Of a stretch of DNA of 64,000 nucleotides, positions 1 through 10,897 are shown piece after piece. The first letter of the stretch is position 1, and each line of letters starts with the position of its first letter. A model generated the notes under the pieces. That model was not told the DNA's origin. It saw only the letters and a program-made list of their open reading frames with translations, and did no database searches. The DNA is from Steinernema hermaphroditum (Eukaryota; Nematoda; Chromadorea; Rhabditida; Steinernematidae). Both the position numbers and the translations under genes were made by a program. The stretch spans positions 12,586,001 through 12,650,000 of the forward strand of contig CM059622.1 of NCBI GenBank assembly GCA_030435675.1, written 5' to 3'.

Positions 1-1580
1 GCAGCAATGAAGTTGTGATAGAATTTGTATTTTGGATGAAAACGAACAAGTCGGAAGGGGCTGAAAACCTGGTAGTGGACGTGAGAAAGCCAAGTAAGAC
101 TTACCCATCGCCAGGGACATCTGCTGTGAGCGATATTCTAAAAAGCACACATGGAACAATCCAGAACAGCATGGCGCAGCCAACAGCTAGCGATCACAGC
201 TGAAACGGCAATGAAACTTGACTCTTCTGATTTGTCACTTCTATAGTTTCACGTTTTGTTTAGTCGGATGACTAATGCACCACGTCTGGGCGTTGCCATT
301 TAATTTTTTAAACGGAATAAACGGAGGCCGAAAGAAAGGAAAAGTGTGTGGAACAGCTATGGAAAAAATATCCAGCTTTGGCAACAAGCGTCACAGTACT
401 CTCTTTCTTACACTCTTCGGCACATTAATCGATAGCACCTTCTAAAAGATCATTAGACAATACCATTCAAGAGGTTTAGAGGTGTGCCGACAAAGAAAGA
501 GCGCGCAAAACGAAGAACAAATAAGTTATGATCAGTTTTCAGTCACATGCCTAGATATCTGAGGGAAGCGAAGTGAGCTTACGTACACTTTGCTTATGTC
601 CTAGATCTAGGCTCCAATTTAGACTGGTGTCTATTGATTTTAAGCGAGTTTAATTTTAAGCGGGTCTAGTTTCTTTCATAAGTTACCATAGCTGGGATAT
701 TTTCCCCACCACAGCATTGATTTAAGAGGATTGAGCGTCGAAAACTCGTGATTGTTTCATTATAGAAAAGGAAAAAGAAAAAAAAACCTATAAAGAATTC
801 CAGCGGCGCAGAGCTAACACAGAAGAGATTGTCCACCGAAACAGTGAAATCGTGCCAATGGTGGCTAAGAAACGTCAACATCATGCTGATCAAAGCGGAG
901 ATAAGGCGACTCCGATTGTTCAGATCTATAGTTTCACTTTTTGTTTAGTCGAATGACTAATGCATTACGTCTGCGTGTTGATATTTGATTGTTTTTAATA
1001 TAGAATAAACGGAGACTGAAAGAACGGGAAAGTGTGCGGACCAGGAAAGGAAATATTTGTGTCAACTGAACCGCTGATGCGATTCCACTCCACTTCGCCG
1101 TACACCTGAATCACCCTCTTCGCCATTTCAATGTCCACGTAATCCAATAGGATCGCTGCTGCCGACTCTGTTGTCGGCTATACCGCTGAAGCCAGATAAT
1201 AATAAGCCATCATGGTGTGATTTTGCTCCCTTTGTACGATAATAAAGTGCCTTGCAATGGTTCAAGAGGATCAAGCTCATAAACACCGGAAACTGACAAC
1301 TGTTTCATCGTAGTTGATCAACGATCCAGAACGAATCTGTTCGTTCACTTTGGTCATTAGTCAGTACTTCAAAATAAATAAAATTCCCTGTTTACTCAAA
1401 GCAGAAAACTCTACTTTTGTAGTTATAACTCAACAACTGCGTGGTTGGAAACGTGGGCTGACACGAGCATTCTCTGATCTGTAATAACTTATTTGTCGAC
1501 GCGCAGAGAACACATCGAGATTTGCGTAATTGGCGAAGAACATTCTCACTCGTCCCTTCTTTCACCTCAGCTTCGCCACA
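1..1580. other. intergenic stretch, no supported gene
   Basis: I see no credible exon chain here; the short open frames lack splice sites, conserved motifs or signal peptides. The region holds one clear structure, a pair of direct repeats at about 239-360 and 928-1050, annotated separately. The last part is the upstream flank of the chemoreceptor gene that starts at 1581. Confidence 0.6.
239..1050 (+). repeat. two diverged direct repeat copies (239-360 and 928-1050)
   Basis: Both copies begin with TCTATAGTTTCAC and share GTTTAGTCG.ATGACTAATGCA, then ACGTCTG.G, AATAAACGGAG and GAAAG....GGAAAGTGTG in the same order. Each is about 120 bp and they lie about 690 bp apart. They do not code. The family is unknown; they may be fragments of a dispersed element or a local duplication. 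Confidence 0.7.
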
Positions 1581-2765
1581 ATGAACTCGAATCTTGGTGT
1601 CGGCATCATTGACGTAGCCATATTTTCACTCTTCTTCCCTCTTAACGCCCGGCTCCTATGGGTAATCCTAAAGTTTATTAGCCCAAGTTGTCCAGCATGT
1701 GCTTATTTCAGATCCTCATTCGAAACAAGAACTTTTCCCAGTTATGGGCATACAAACTAATCTTCGAATTAGCCGTCATAGACGCTCTACTGCTCGCTTC
1801 TACTCTTATAGCTGGACTCATGTGTTTGACGGAAAGTAACTTTGATCCAATCTTCTCAAGGGTGGGGAGAATTCAACCTCGACTTCTTCAGTGCAGTTTT
1901 TAGATAGCCATCCACGTCCACACGGCAGGACACGAAATGGAAGGCCTTCTCTCAGTCGTGCTCGCATTTAACCGTCTAGTGGTCATGCTCAACTTAAAGA
2001 GATTCAACAAGTCGTGGATTTACTGGGTTCGTACTTCCTGAGGCTTCTTAGATATGCGATATGTTTCAGCTTTTGTCAGCTCATGCATGTATATCCGGAA
2101 TCACCTGTATCCTAACGCTGGACAGATATGGAACACCATTTTACAATTTTGAGACCCATGAATTTGACGTCGTTTATAACACATCAGTCGGAGAGAAAAG
2201 TCGAATGTTAATTCTTAGGATATTGCTTTATATGACGATCAGCTACTTCTCCATGGGCTTTGTTTGTTACACAGTTATCACGTCACATATCATCCGAAGA
2301 GTGGGATACATAAGGTTGATGATCAATCAATGCAAGTTTCAGAGAAAGACAGTTTCACCCGTTGACATACGAATATTTATCCAAGCAGTGCTACCTTTCT
2401 TGTGGTTAGTGATCTTCAAAATTGTGACCAACATGCCCTGGGTCTTACCAACCGATGTTGCACCATATGCTTACACATTTCTGACCAGGACCGTTCCATG
2501 TTCTCATCTTCTCAGCTATGTAACTCTCAACATGTAAGTTGGGCAGTTTTTATATAAACTATTTATTCCTTTGACAATATAACATTGATGGAAATTATCA
2601 AAACGCCTGGCAAGCTAGGAAATTACTACATCTAATAATTTTCTACTGAACTCGAGTGTAAGAATGATTCTATTTAGATCACTTCGCAAAGCAATGTTCT
2701 CCACATGCCGCAAAGTGACAATGCAATCAAGTACTGTCATTAGAGCCAGTGCGACGTTTTTCTAA
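1581..2765 (+). CDS. nematode 7TM serpentine chemoreceptor
   Basis: Predicted chain 1581-1673, 1712-1861, 1904-2026, 2070-2533, 2678-2765, giving 305 residues with frame kept at every junction. The start gives an N-terminal hydrophobic segment (GIIDVAIFSLFFPL), followed by LWAYKLIFELAVIDALLL, then a TM3-like segment ending FNRLVVML. The third exon's end and the later loops show the hydrophobic pattern of seven membrane helices, with a basic cytoplasmic tail (SLRKAMFSTCRKV). Nematode chemoreceptors of this size act in ciliated sensory neurons. It is clearly paralogous to the convergent gene at 3578-4678: the 93/87-, 150- and 123-nt first exons correspond. The LWAYK...G pattern is closest in style to class T/X receptors, but the class is not certain. 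Gene appears intact. Confidence 0.85.
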
Positions 2766-3577
2766 TTTGTGTAATTGAACTGAATGAAACTTTATCCCTT
2801 CAACGCAGTTTATCTAAACGATCTCCCAAACAAATTCGATCATGCTTCAGCTGAAGAAGTAGAGAATAGCATAGAGAAGAATAGTTAGGAACAAGACTTT
2901 GGGAGAGTGGATACATTACGAAGACCTACACTGACCTACAATACATCATATAGTAGAGTGAGACCGGGACCCAAATGAATCAAAACATGCTTGACTGGTT
3001 GGTTTCGATCTTCTGCCCTATGGGTCAGGTATGAGATCAATGTAATGATCATGTACCACGAAAGCTCAAGTTTCTAGTTTTATATCTTGAATCAATGGCA
3101 TTACACTTGCTGTGACACTCCTTCTTTCTTCGGCACCCTTCAGAGCTTCAAAATAATGGGTGAAACTAGGAATCAGAAATACCAAAGATGTTTTGCCATA
3201 AAAAAGTTCTTTTCTTTCCAAAAATTCCATTCAATAAAACTGTGACTGTTTTGGTTGTTCAGAAAGCCATGAATTCGAAGTGACGTGCAAACTGGGATGC
3301 GTTGTAGAAAAAACTTGTTTTAACCGATTTTTCTGTTTGTTACGACTTTCATTTGTGTTATAAACTAACGCCCGTTATTCTCGTACATCAAGTCCCGTGT
3401 GACAAAGACAACGGCCAGCCTCCACTTTACACACAAATCACGAGACTGATCGGTAGTCGTTCTATTCGGACGAGTTCGGTTAAATCTATGTAAAGTGGCC
3501 ACAGCACATGCATTCAGAAACAATTCTTGCGAATGGTGAGTTTTGCAAAAATTTGTATTTTCGTCAGGGGCTCTGCT
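2766..3577. other. convergent intergenic region between two chemoreceptors
   Basis: Shared 3' flank of two convergently transcribed receptor genes. I see an AATAAA at about 3234 that could serve polyadenylation, and no other feature. Confidence 0.5.
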
Positions 3578-4678
3578 TCACGTGAACCGTGATGATGGCG
3601 TGAGTGACACGACCGCGCTGGTCGCGGTCACGGCATTTTTTATCGTAAACATCTCGATGAGATTCCGACGAAGGGTTCTGTAAACAAATAGTGATCTACG
3701 CTTTTCCGTCGACCATCGCCAACCTGTTGCACACCAAATAGACGACAGCATGAGAAGCGGGGAGCGATCGCATGACCAAGTTGAGGAGGATTGTGAACGC
3801 ATCGGAATGTTGGCCTTTGATCGAGTCGGCGATCTTGTTGAATACTCTCATGGTGATGAGCCAAACGAATGGAAGAAAGGCTTGTAGAAGAAGGCTGACC
3901 TCTTGCGTTTTGACGAGCCGCCTCTGAAAATGACTATAGAGCGTTTAAAATACGATAGGTTAAGAACCTTAAGAAGGATAGAGCCGAACGAAACGGAGTA
4001 CATAATGGAAGCGGCCACAAAACAAACGATCGATATTATGTTCATAGCTTCGAGGACGGGTACGGTGGCGGGCCAGGTCGTATGAAATCCGTGATTCTGC
4101 AGATTGTAAAGGTAGTAGTCGATGAAATAACAGAAGAAGCCGATCATCAATGCGGTAACTATAACTACAAGGAGGAGCAAGATCTGAAGAGAGCAAGTAC
4201 AGTTAATCTGGAAGATCTTCGGTACTTACATAATAAAGTAATCTGATATTTATTCGCGTAATCCCCAATATGACCACAAATCGATTGTAGGCCAAAACGA
4301 TCGAAAGAAGGCCTTGAACGACAGGCATTATGAGGCTAAGAACGGTAGCTGACTGAAAATAAGCTCATTTATTGCGTAAAATAAGGGATAGCTTACGCTG
4401 ACAAGGGCGTGTGGAAATTGGACATTTAGAAGACTCATCAATCCAGCCTCCAGTGTTGTTATCAGCAGTAATGTGTCAACGACTCCGATCAAGAACATGA
4501 TCTTGTACGCCCAGAGCTTCCACAATGACTTGGTACGGCAAATAATCTAAAACACGAAAAACGAATGTGAAGAAGGCCCAAAAAGCGTTACCCATAGGAA
4601 AGAAGTATTCAGAGGTAGGACAAGCGCGAATATCGTTAGGTCGATCACAGCAACACCATAGCGAACAGCCATAGTCAT
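3578..4678 (-). CDS. nematode 7TM serpentine chemoreceptor (paralogue)
   Basis: Predicted chain on the minus strand: 4592-4678, 4397-4546, 4230-4352, 3968-4183, 3724-3923, 3578-3677, giving 291 residues in frame throughout. It starts MTMAVRYGVAVIDL, contains LWKLWAYKIMFLIGVVD, a TM3-like segment ending AYNRFVVIL, a strongly hydrophobic helix at the start of exon 4 (ILLLLVVIVTALMIGFF) and a late LLLQAFLPFVWLI helix before the asparagine of a VCNRTLRRN tail. Exons 2 and 3 are exactly 150 and 123 nt, as in the neighbour at 1581-2765, so the pair arose by duplication with inversion or was later inverted. An extra intron splits what is one 464-nt exon in the neighbour. One donor is the weaker GTTGGC at the end of exon 5. 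Function inferred as chemosensory GPCR. Confidence 0.83.
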
Positions 4679-7405
4679 TGGGTAGATTGGGTAGTCTAAA
4701 GAGCTTGCAATGTGCTAAGCGATTTCTGTGCGTTCTTCTAAATGATCATTTCCAACACAATCCCTTTTCGAAGGAATCGCGTGACTGAGCGGAAAACACC
4801 CAAATTCCAAGAAGCACGGCTAAGTGACCTGCTATTTGAGGCCGTTTTGTATCTTATACACGATACCACGCGGTGAAACTCGGGAAAAGGGTGACACAGA
4901 ACACGCGGACTTTAAAAAGAGACGTGCTTTATTGAAAACCATGAGGTGATCATTTAATTTTAACTTATAAAACACATGGATTGCTGTCGAAGAAGTTCAA
5001 GATACATGTCAATTGCTAACTAATATGTGAAGAAAGGTCCACCTTCTACGTTTCCAAATTGATTCATGTATGCACTGTTACCAGACATCTTTAAAGGGCT
5101 ACGTAAGATGTAAACGTCATAAACAATTTGCCCTGACGACTCGAAATAGTTAACCTTACAATGAGTTTAGTACAAATGAGTTAGTTAGAAGTTTAAGAAT
5201 GGCATTGTTTCGATTACAACGTTGGAACACTGAACTTTACGGGCACAGGAACACTTAAAATATTGGGTTGTTAAGTTGAAAACGGGCACTCAGTAAATAG
5301 CTTTTATTTTAACAAGTTTTACTCCCGGGACATAATCGATGGGCGCGTTGTAGAGTACAGTGAACTTCCACCCTTCACTATGATTGACGACTTATACATT
5401 ACATTCGTGTCGATGTTGAAGGTCTATTTGGTTATGATGGTCATTTTTTTGGCACCTCGAAATGGCGAAATTCGAAGTGATATACAGGCTGCCTATGGTA
5501 TTAAATGTGTGATGGACGGTGACTGCTTTCAACCACGTACATCGCTAGGCCTAATCTACCGGACGCACCTATCACTGTGTTCGCCATACATCAAAACGTG
5601 AGCAAATCTCAAAAAGGTGGCCTTTTCAAATCACCATGTTCTCTTGACACCAACATTTCTGATTGGTTAAGTTTTATAACAGGCTATGGAGACATGTAGC
5701 AGGTAGCATTCTCTCGCAGCTACCGTGTCCACAGAGTCACCCTACGATCCCCTTTCTACTTTACGGAAATAGAGACCAAACGTTGAAAAAATGACCCTAG
5801 GATTCTCAAAAAGTACATGTGCCCGAGACCGTGTGTTTCCAAGTTGACCCTCGCAATGGCTCTCCACTTTGAGGTGACATATCTCCGTTTGCTGTTCGTA
5901 TAATACTCCCTTCGCTCTATCTTGCCCACACATGTGCTCATCCATAAATGTAGACATTAGTACAAACCACTCAGAATAAGACAAAGAGATCGAAAATTGG
6001 CCCCAAAACAATTTTTGACTCTAAAGCCCACATATACCAATAATGAAGAATCCGGATGTTGGCCACAACATCGGCTGATCTCATCGCGTACGAACGGTGA
6101 ACACCTTGAGTGAAATGTATGAGTTTTCCGTGGACAAACAATTGTTGCAAGAGTGACCCGTTTTCAACTTAACAACCCAATAGGAACGATGGAACCAACT
6201 AGTGGTATTCGCAGCTTATATACATGCATCCTAAAGTGAGGAGCCAGTCATATTTGGCAAATACTTGTGGCGTACGTTTTCCATTCGATTGGGAAGTCAG
6301 AAAATGTTCATTTTTGAAAATGACTGTTTAGAAATGCTACTTGTTTTCATATTAGCTCCGCTTAGGAACAAAAGCAAAGTTCCTATAGTTCTAAGTTATA
6401 GGACTAATTTCGTTATTCCTTATATGGGGCCACTACTTCCAGAAAGTCATAGGAAAGTGTAGTCCGTGCTAAGGTAAAAGTGGAACATGAGTGAGGTTGG
6501 TGGTGAGCCTCCGAGAAAACTCTAGAATCAGCACTTGATTACATGCTATTAGCAAAAACACAGATGTTAGTTATTTTTATTGTTTGTTAGCGCATTATTG
6601 ACGCATTACGCCCCATCTGACCTCTCGCACTTTTAACCTGCATAGAAATTAAAGCAACCGGTAATGAATGCATACTAATCTACACTCTTTTTCTTAATAG
6701 GATCTGGAAAATGCACAAGTCCTTGGCGTCTTCTGTGAAAAAAAAAACACCAGCGAGCTTCATGATTTTCGTGGTGGTGATGAGTCCATCGGAAACGTCT
6801 CAGATCGCGGTATCAATAAGCACTTCACAGCTATGGTGCTAATCAAGCTAACCAAAAATTATAGATCTACATAACCATAGAGATTTGGGCCAGCTTAAAT
6901 GGCTCATTCGATGCCGTAGTTGTAGTCGTAGTTGAATCGTAGTCGCAGTGAAAATATAACAATTTTTCAAATAATTTCGGTGTTCATTTCAGTGCAGCAT
7001 TTCATTATCATGAGTAACCGAAACTTGTACGCGTTTATAGTGCTTAAGTGCGCAAAGCGTACAGGGACGAGACGACAATTACATCTGTGCGTGTAAAGCT
7101 AATTTGTGCTTATTTCTGAAGCATATATCTGTACCTCGAATGAACTACACGTCAGGTGCGAGTACACTTTACAGCTCGCTATTTCTCGCAAGAAACCTAC
7201 AAATTTCGAAAGTCGAAATAATCTACTCGAAAGGCACGAGGTGGAACTTATACCTAATAGAGATAGAATGTTGTGACTGTTATAGAATTACTGCGGAGAT
7301 GCATTTACCCAAGCAGTCATGCCTCGTCAAGAAGGCCATCACCACCGCCCGACCATCCATACATTTTTCTCAATTTATCCCAAAGATGCATAGACGTTTC
7401 TCTAT
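4679..7405. other. intergenic region with one inverted-repeat element, no gene
   Basis: Apart from the 918-bp element at 5263-6180 I find no exon chain. Open frames up to 104 codons between 6265 and 7418 have no motif, membrane pattern or compatible splice sites. Confidence 0.55.
5263..6180. mobile_element. 918-bp element with mariner-like terminal inverted repeats and TA flanks
   Basis: The left end reads TTGGGTTGTTAAGTTGAAAA and continues to ACGGG; the right end (6151-6180) is its reverse complement, identical over 24 nt and, after a one-base indel, over a further CACTC. Both ends are bordered by TA (5261-5262 and 6181-6182), the target duplication typical of Tc1/mariner elements. The TTGGGTTGTT start resembles mariner termini. 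The interior has only short frames (73 codons plus, 89 minus) in which I do not recognise a transposase or a DDE/D triad, so it is probably a non-autonomous or decayed copy. Confidence 0.8.
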
Positions 7406-8115
7406 TCAACATAGGTGACAAGTCTTGGCGCAGATTCGCTTTTGCAACGGGAACTCCTGGTCCTCGCAGAAACCGTGTTCCGCCCACAGAGGGCAAAGAT
7501 CGTTGGCGTCAGCGCAGAAAGGAGGGCCAACTTTGCACCGTTTGCAGGTCAAAGCGCAGTTCTTGCTCATCCATTGACGATAGCGAGGCTCGTCGCAGGC
7601 ATAGGCCAGTTGATTGCAGTTGGTGTCGCGGTCATAGCAGAGACCTTCAGGGATCGTCGGGGTGGGAGTCGGCGTCGGCTGTGGCTTCGGCTTGGCTCCG
7701 CACATTCCACAGGTTCTGGGACAGATCTGTGTGACCCATTCTCCTTCGTTCTTGTCGAAGCAGAGGTTCTTGAGACCCTCGCAGCCGATGACGATGTCGA
7801 AGCATTTCTGTTCGAGGCAGAAGCCACAGGTGTGAGCGCAGTTTTCATGCATGTAGGTGATGATTTTGGGATCGGCCGAGTGGCACTGGTTCTTGTTCAC
7901 GTTGCAGTAGTCGTCAGCGTTGCGGTCTGAAATATCGCTCTTGTTAGGAAACAGATTAAAAGATCGAAATCTCACTGTTGTAGCAGTTGTATCTTGGGTC
8001 AACGCCCAGAGAAGACACCAATCCATTGGCGGAAGCCTACAAAGGTGAGACAAATACAATACAATACATGATTTACCAGTAAGGCAAAGAGCGAGAAGAT
8101 TAGGTCGACCTTCAT
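7406..8115 (-). CDS. secreted protein with four ShKT domains
   Basis: Chain 8077-8115, 7976-8036, 7406-7926 gives 206 residues. Exon 1 plus the start of exon 2 encode a signal peptide (MKVDLIFSLFALLASANG). Four cysteine-rich ShKT modules follow, each with the six-cysteine order ending in C..TC..C: roughly residues 40-75 (CNVNKNQCHS...CGFC), 78-112 (CFDIVIGC...CGMC), 131-165 (CYDRDTNC...CKRC) and 171-206 (CADANDLC...CHLC). Modules 2 and 3 are joined by a threonine/proline linker (PKPQPTPTPTPT). ShKT domains are abundant in secreted nematode proteins and often accompany extracellular enzymes; here no enzyme domain is present. The stop follows directly on the last cysteine. Substrate or partner unknown. 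Confidence 0.9.
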
Positions 8116-10897
8116 AATAGAACACTGGAGAAGTGACAAACAGACGAGATAAGACCTCATTTTATTCACAACGGCATTGTACATTATTATTCGCTGCGTC
8201 TTTATCAATGACACGTACGTGAGAAAGGAACATATTCAATTTTATTGTTCCTTTGTTTCACTCAGCCTCGAGAGAACGTTCAGCCCATCTTCTGTGATAG
8301 TGGTCCATTAGATCAAAGGTTACATTTCACATAGCAGTTTGGGATGCATGAGGAACGTCAGGTTAACAAAAATTATACAAACAATATAAAATAAACCCGG
8401 CTGCGCGCGAATTCACGCCCTCCAGGTACTAAAAGCCAATTAGCCTGTAGCCCTGCGGGCGGCAAGATTGGCGCTCATGGATAGGGCTGAAGTTGGGGCC
8501 AAAAACTGTAGCCCTGCGGGCAGCGAGAAATCATAGCCCTGCGGGCGGCAAGATTGGCGCTAATGCAATCGGCTAAAGCGGGCGAAAAAAACTGTAAAGT
8601 TTCAGGAAACTCGAACCGAAAAAAAACCGAAAACACTGCTGATTACAAAATAGGCAAAAAATCACTCAAAAACAGCAAAAAAAACTCAACTCAAACTCAA
8701 AGCCTAGCATCACCAGAGAGATAGTGGAAGTAGAGCACTACCATCTTAACTGTCTGTGTGGCTCATTGCGAACGTTCTCTGTTTGTAAGCGGCCGGTGTC
8801 GGGTTCGGTTCCCCTCGGGGTCCTTATTTTGTGTGGGTGTTTCCGCCGTGCGCACGGAAAAACACACACACACACAGACCAACGGACCCGTCGGTTCTCC
8901 ATTTATATATAGGGGATTGGACATAAGCGCGCAAAAGTTTGTCATCATCTCGGCACCAATGCCGATTTCGGAGATTCCCAATCAATTAGAACTTCAATGG
9001 ATTCAAGCGAAGCGCGTCCGATTTTCAGAAGTTGTCATTTTCAGAATTTTAATCGACCCCAAAAAGATGTTTCATAGAAACAGTATACATTCTGCTCACG
9101 TTTTTTCTGAATCATCCGTCATGAAAGAGACAGTATTGGTTTTTTTAAACATAAGAATGTTTCCCTGCAAACATTATGCCTCTCGCAGGGTGTTGTTTGG
9201 TTTGTACTATAAAAAGTTGGTTTCCCCGACAGTATTTATGTTACACCCTGTATTATCTGTGGTTTTCCACTGTCTTTCGATATGGAGACACTGGTAGACT
9301 GCTTGTTCAAACATCAAACACATGTCTAAACATCCAGGATTGCGAATGAGCCGCAAACGACCACTGCATTCACTTACTAAATGTGCGTCTTAGCATCTAG
9401 GCTTACTTATATAACTCAAGCTAGCCTTGCCAGCGTCGTCCAGACTCGACACCTTAAGCATGCCTAAACACCTTAAACATATCAGGCAAATTTTTGTGCG
9501 CTTATGACGCCATGAAACACGTTGTGATATCGGACTGGATTTATTAGCGATCCTACTAGTTGGCGGGGTATTGGAGAGGTGAAGTGCTGATTTCCATAGA
9601 AAAGCAAATGGCGCAGCGCCATAAATTACTTACCAACCTAAATAATATTTAGTTAACAAGTAACCAAAGCAGCATTTTCATGTAAAAAAAATTAAACTGA
9701 AGCAAGTTAAAGGTGTCCTCGTTGACATGAGCTCTTATAGTAGATAATATAAAGGATTGATTAAACACTGGCCGAAGCGAGCGGCGTGGCACCTTTACGA
9801 GATTGGTGTTTGCTGCAGCTATGTCTTCATATGTGTTTGCGCTCGCGTCACACGCTTCTCCCTTTGCCCGCTGTCTGTATTTAAAGTCTATCAACGGCTT
9901 TTCACTTTGTACCAGCCAGGTTTCTGGGTTTTTTAATAATTATCGTGGACTAGAGTTATTTGAAACTTGCAAATGGCACACAATTTTACGGCATATAAAG
10001 CTCGCTACCTAGCACAAAAGGATTCACGATGGCAGACGAGACATATCGAAGGGAGCGACAAAACGCTCTAGATGTCCTTTGTGTGATTGCAATTGTGCTG
10101 CTTTTTCTGCTCTCATGGTTGGTTTAAAAAATAGAACATATGGGATAGAAAGGTCTTCGCACTAGACGAACTCTGATTCATATTTTATGTTTCGTGGCAC
10201 GCTCAGTGATTATAGGCCTCCCTAGAAACGCTGGTTACTCGCAACGTCCCATAGTTTCCGTAGTTACATTGTCCCCGTAGTCAGTAGCCAGAGAATGCTC
10301 TGTTGGCTCATAGTCGTCCCCAGCGGGCGCGCCATGTTCAAGAGGCAATAAAATACCCGTACTATATCATAAGATTCGGTCGCAATTTCCCTTGTGATAA
10401 CGGTACTGTAGCGCCGCTTTCCCGAGTTCGGTTTCGACGGTCACTGAGAAGGAGAGACTGTAAGGGAACGCAGCTTTCAACTATCTTTTATATGGAGAGA
10501 GAATCAGAAATACAGCTCATAAGGGAACATAAAGGGAGCGACGACGATCGGTGGTCGGACGGGGAAAGGGCGACGGCCCGACTGCTGGTCAGGTTGCAGT
10601 CCGCCACGAAACTCTCCTTCCTGGCGGGCTGGCGACTGCGGATCGTCGAAGGTACGGTCAGCCCACAAGTACCCTTCTATTTAGTATTCTTTTTTTGCAC
10701 ATTATATCAGGATCACATTTCGTTATCCTTCCGCCATGCATCGTTCTTTGTCAGAGCACATTGTTAGCTCAGCGGTCAGCACGCGCATCCAATTCTAGTT
10801 TCCTTTTCGCGTCACTGGCGGCGTCGATGATAAGGCGGACTAATCAAAGTGCGCTCGCGTCGTATTCAACAGTGCAGTCTGTTTCAGAGAGCAATCG
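8116..10897. other. intergenic region with a SINE-like repeat, no supported gene
   Basis: Contains the SINE-like copy at 8391-8917. The open frames at 8758-9297, 10303-10767 and 10551-10901 (up to 179 codons) overlap the repeat or run in overlapping frames without motifs; I do not call them genes. Confidence 0.55.
8391..8917 (+). repeat. SINE-like dispersed repeat, copy 1 (full length)
   Basis: Starts ATAAACCCGGCTGCGCGCGA and ends near TTTATATATAGGGG. In order it carries: a GAATTC.CGCCCTCCAGGTACT head; internal repeats of a TAGCCCTGCGGGC unit (from about 8455, 8509 and 8533); a tRNA-like part at about 8730-8825 with TGGCTCATTGCG (A-box-like) and GGTTCGGTTCC (B-box-like); and a 3' hairpin built around CCGTGCGCACGG flanked by GTGT-rich and CA-repeat arms. 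Two further copies lie at 56100-56545 and 58385-58603. No coding capacity. I infer a Pol III-type retroposon; the tRNA origin is tentative. Confidence 0.75.

Noticed and set aside
5380..6011. Frames inside the mariner-ended element as transposase
   Set aside because: No helix-turn-helix or DDE/D signature recognisable in either strand.
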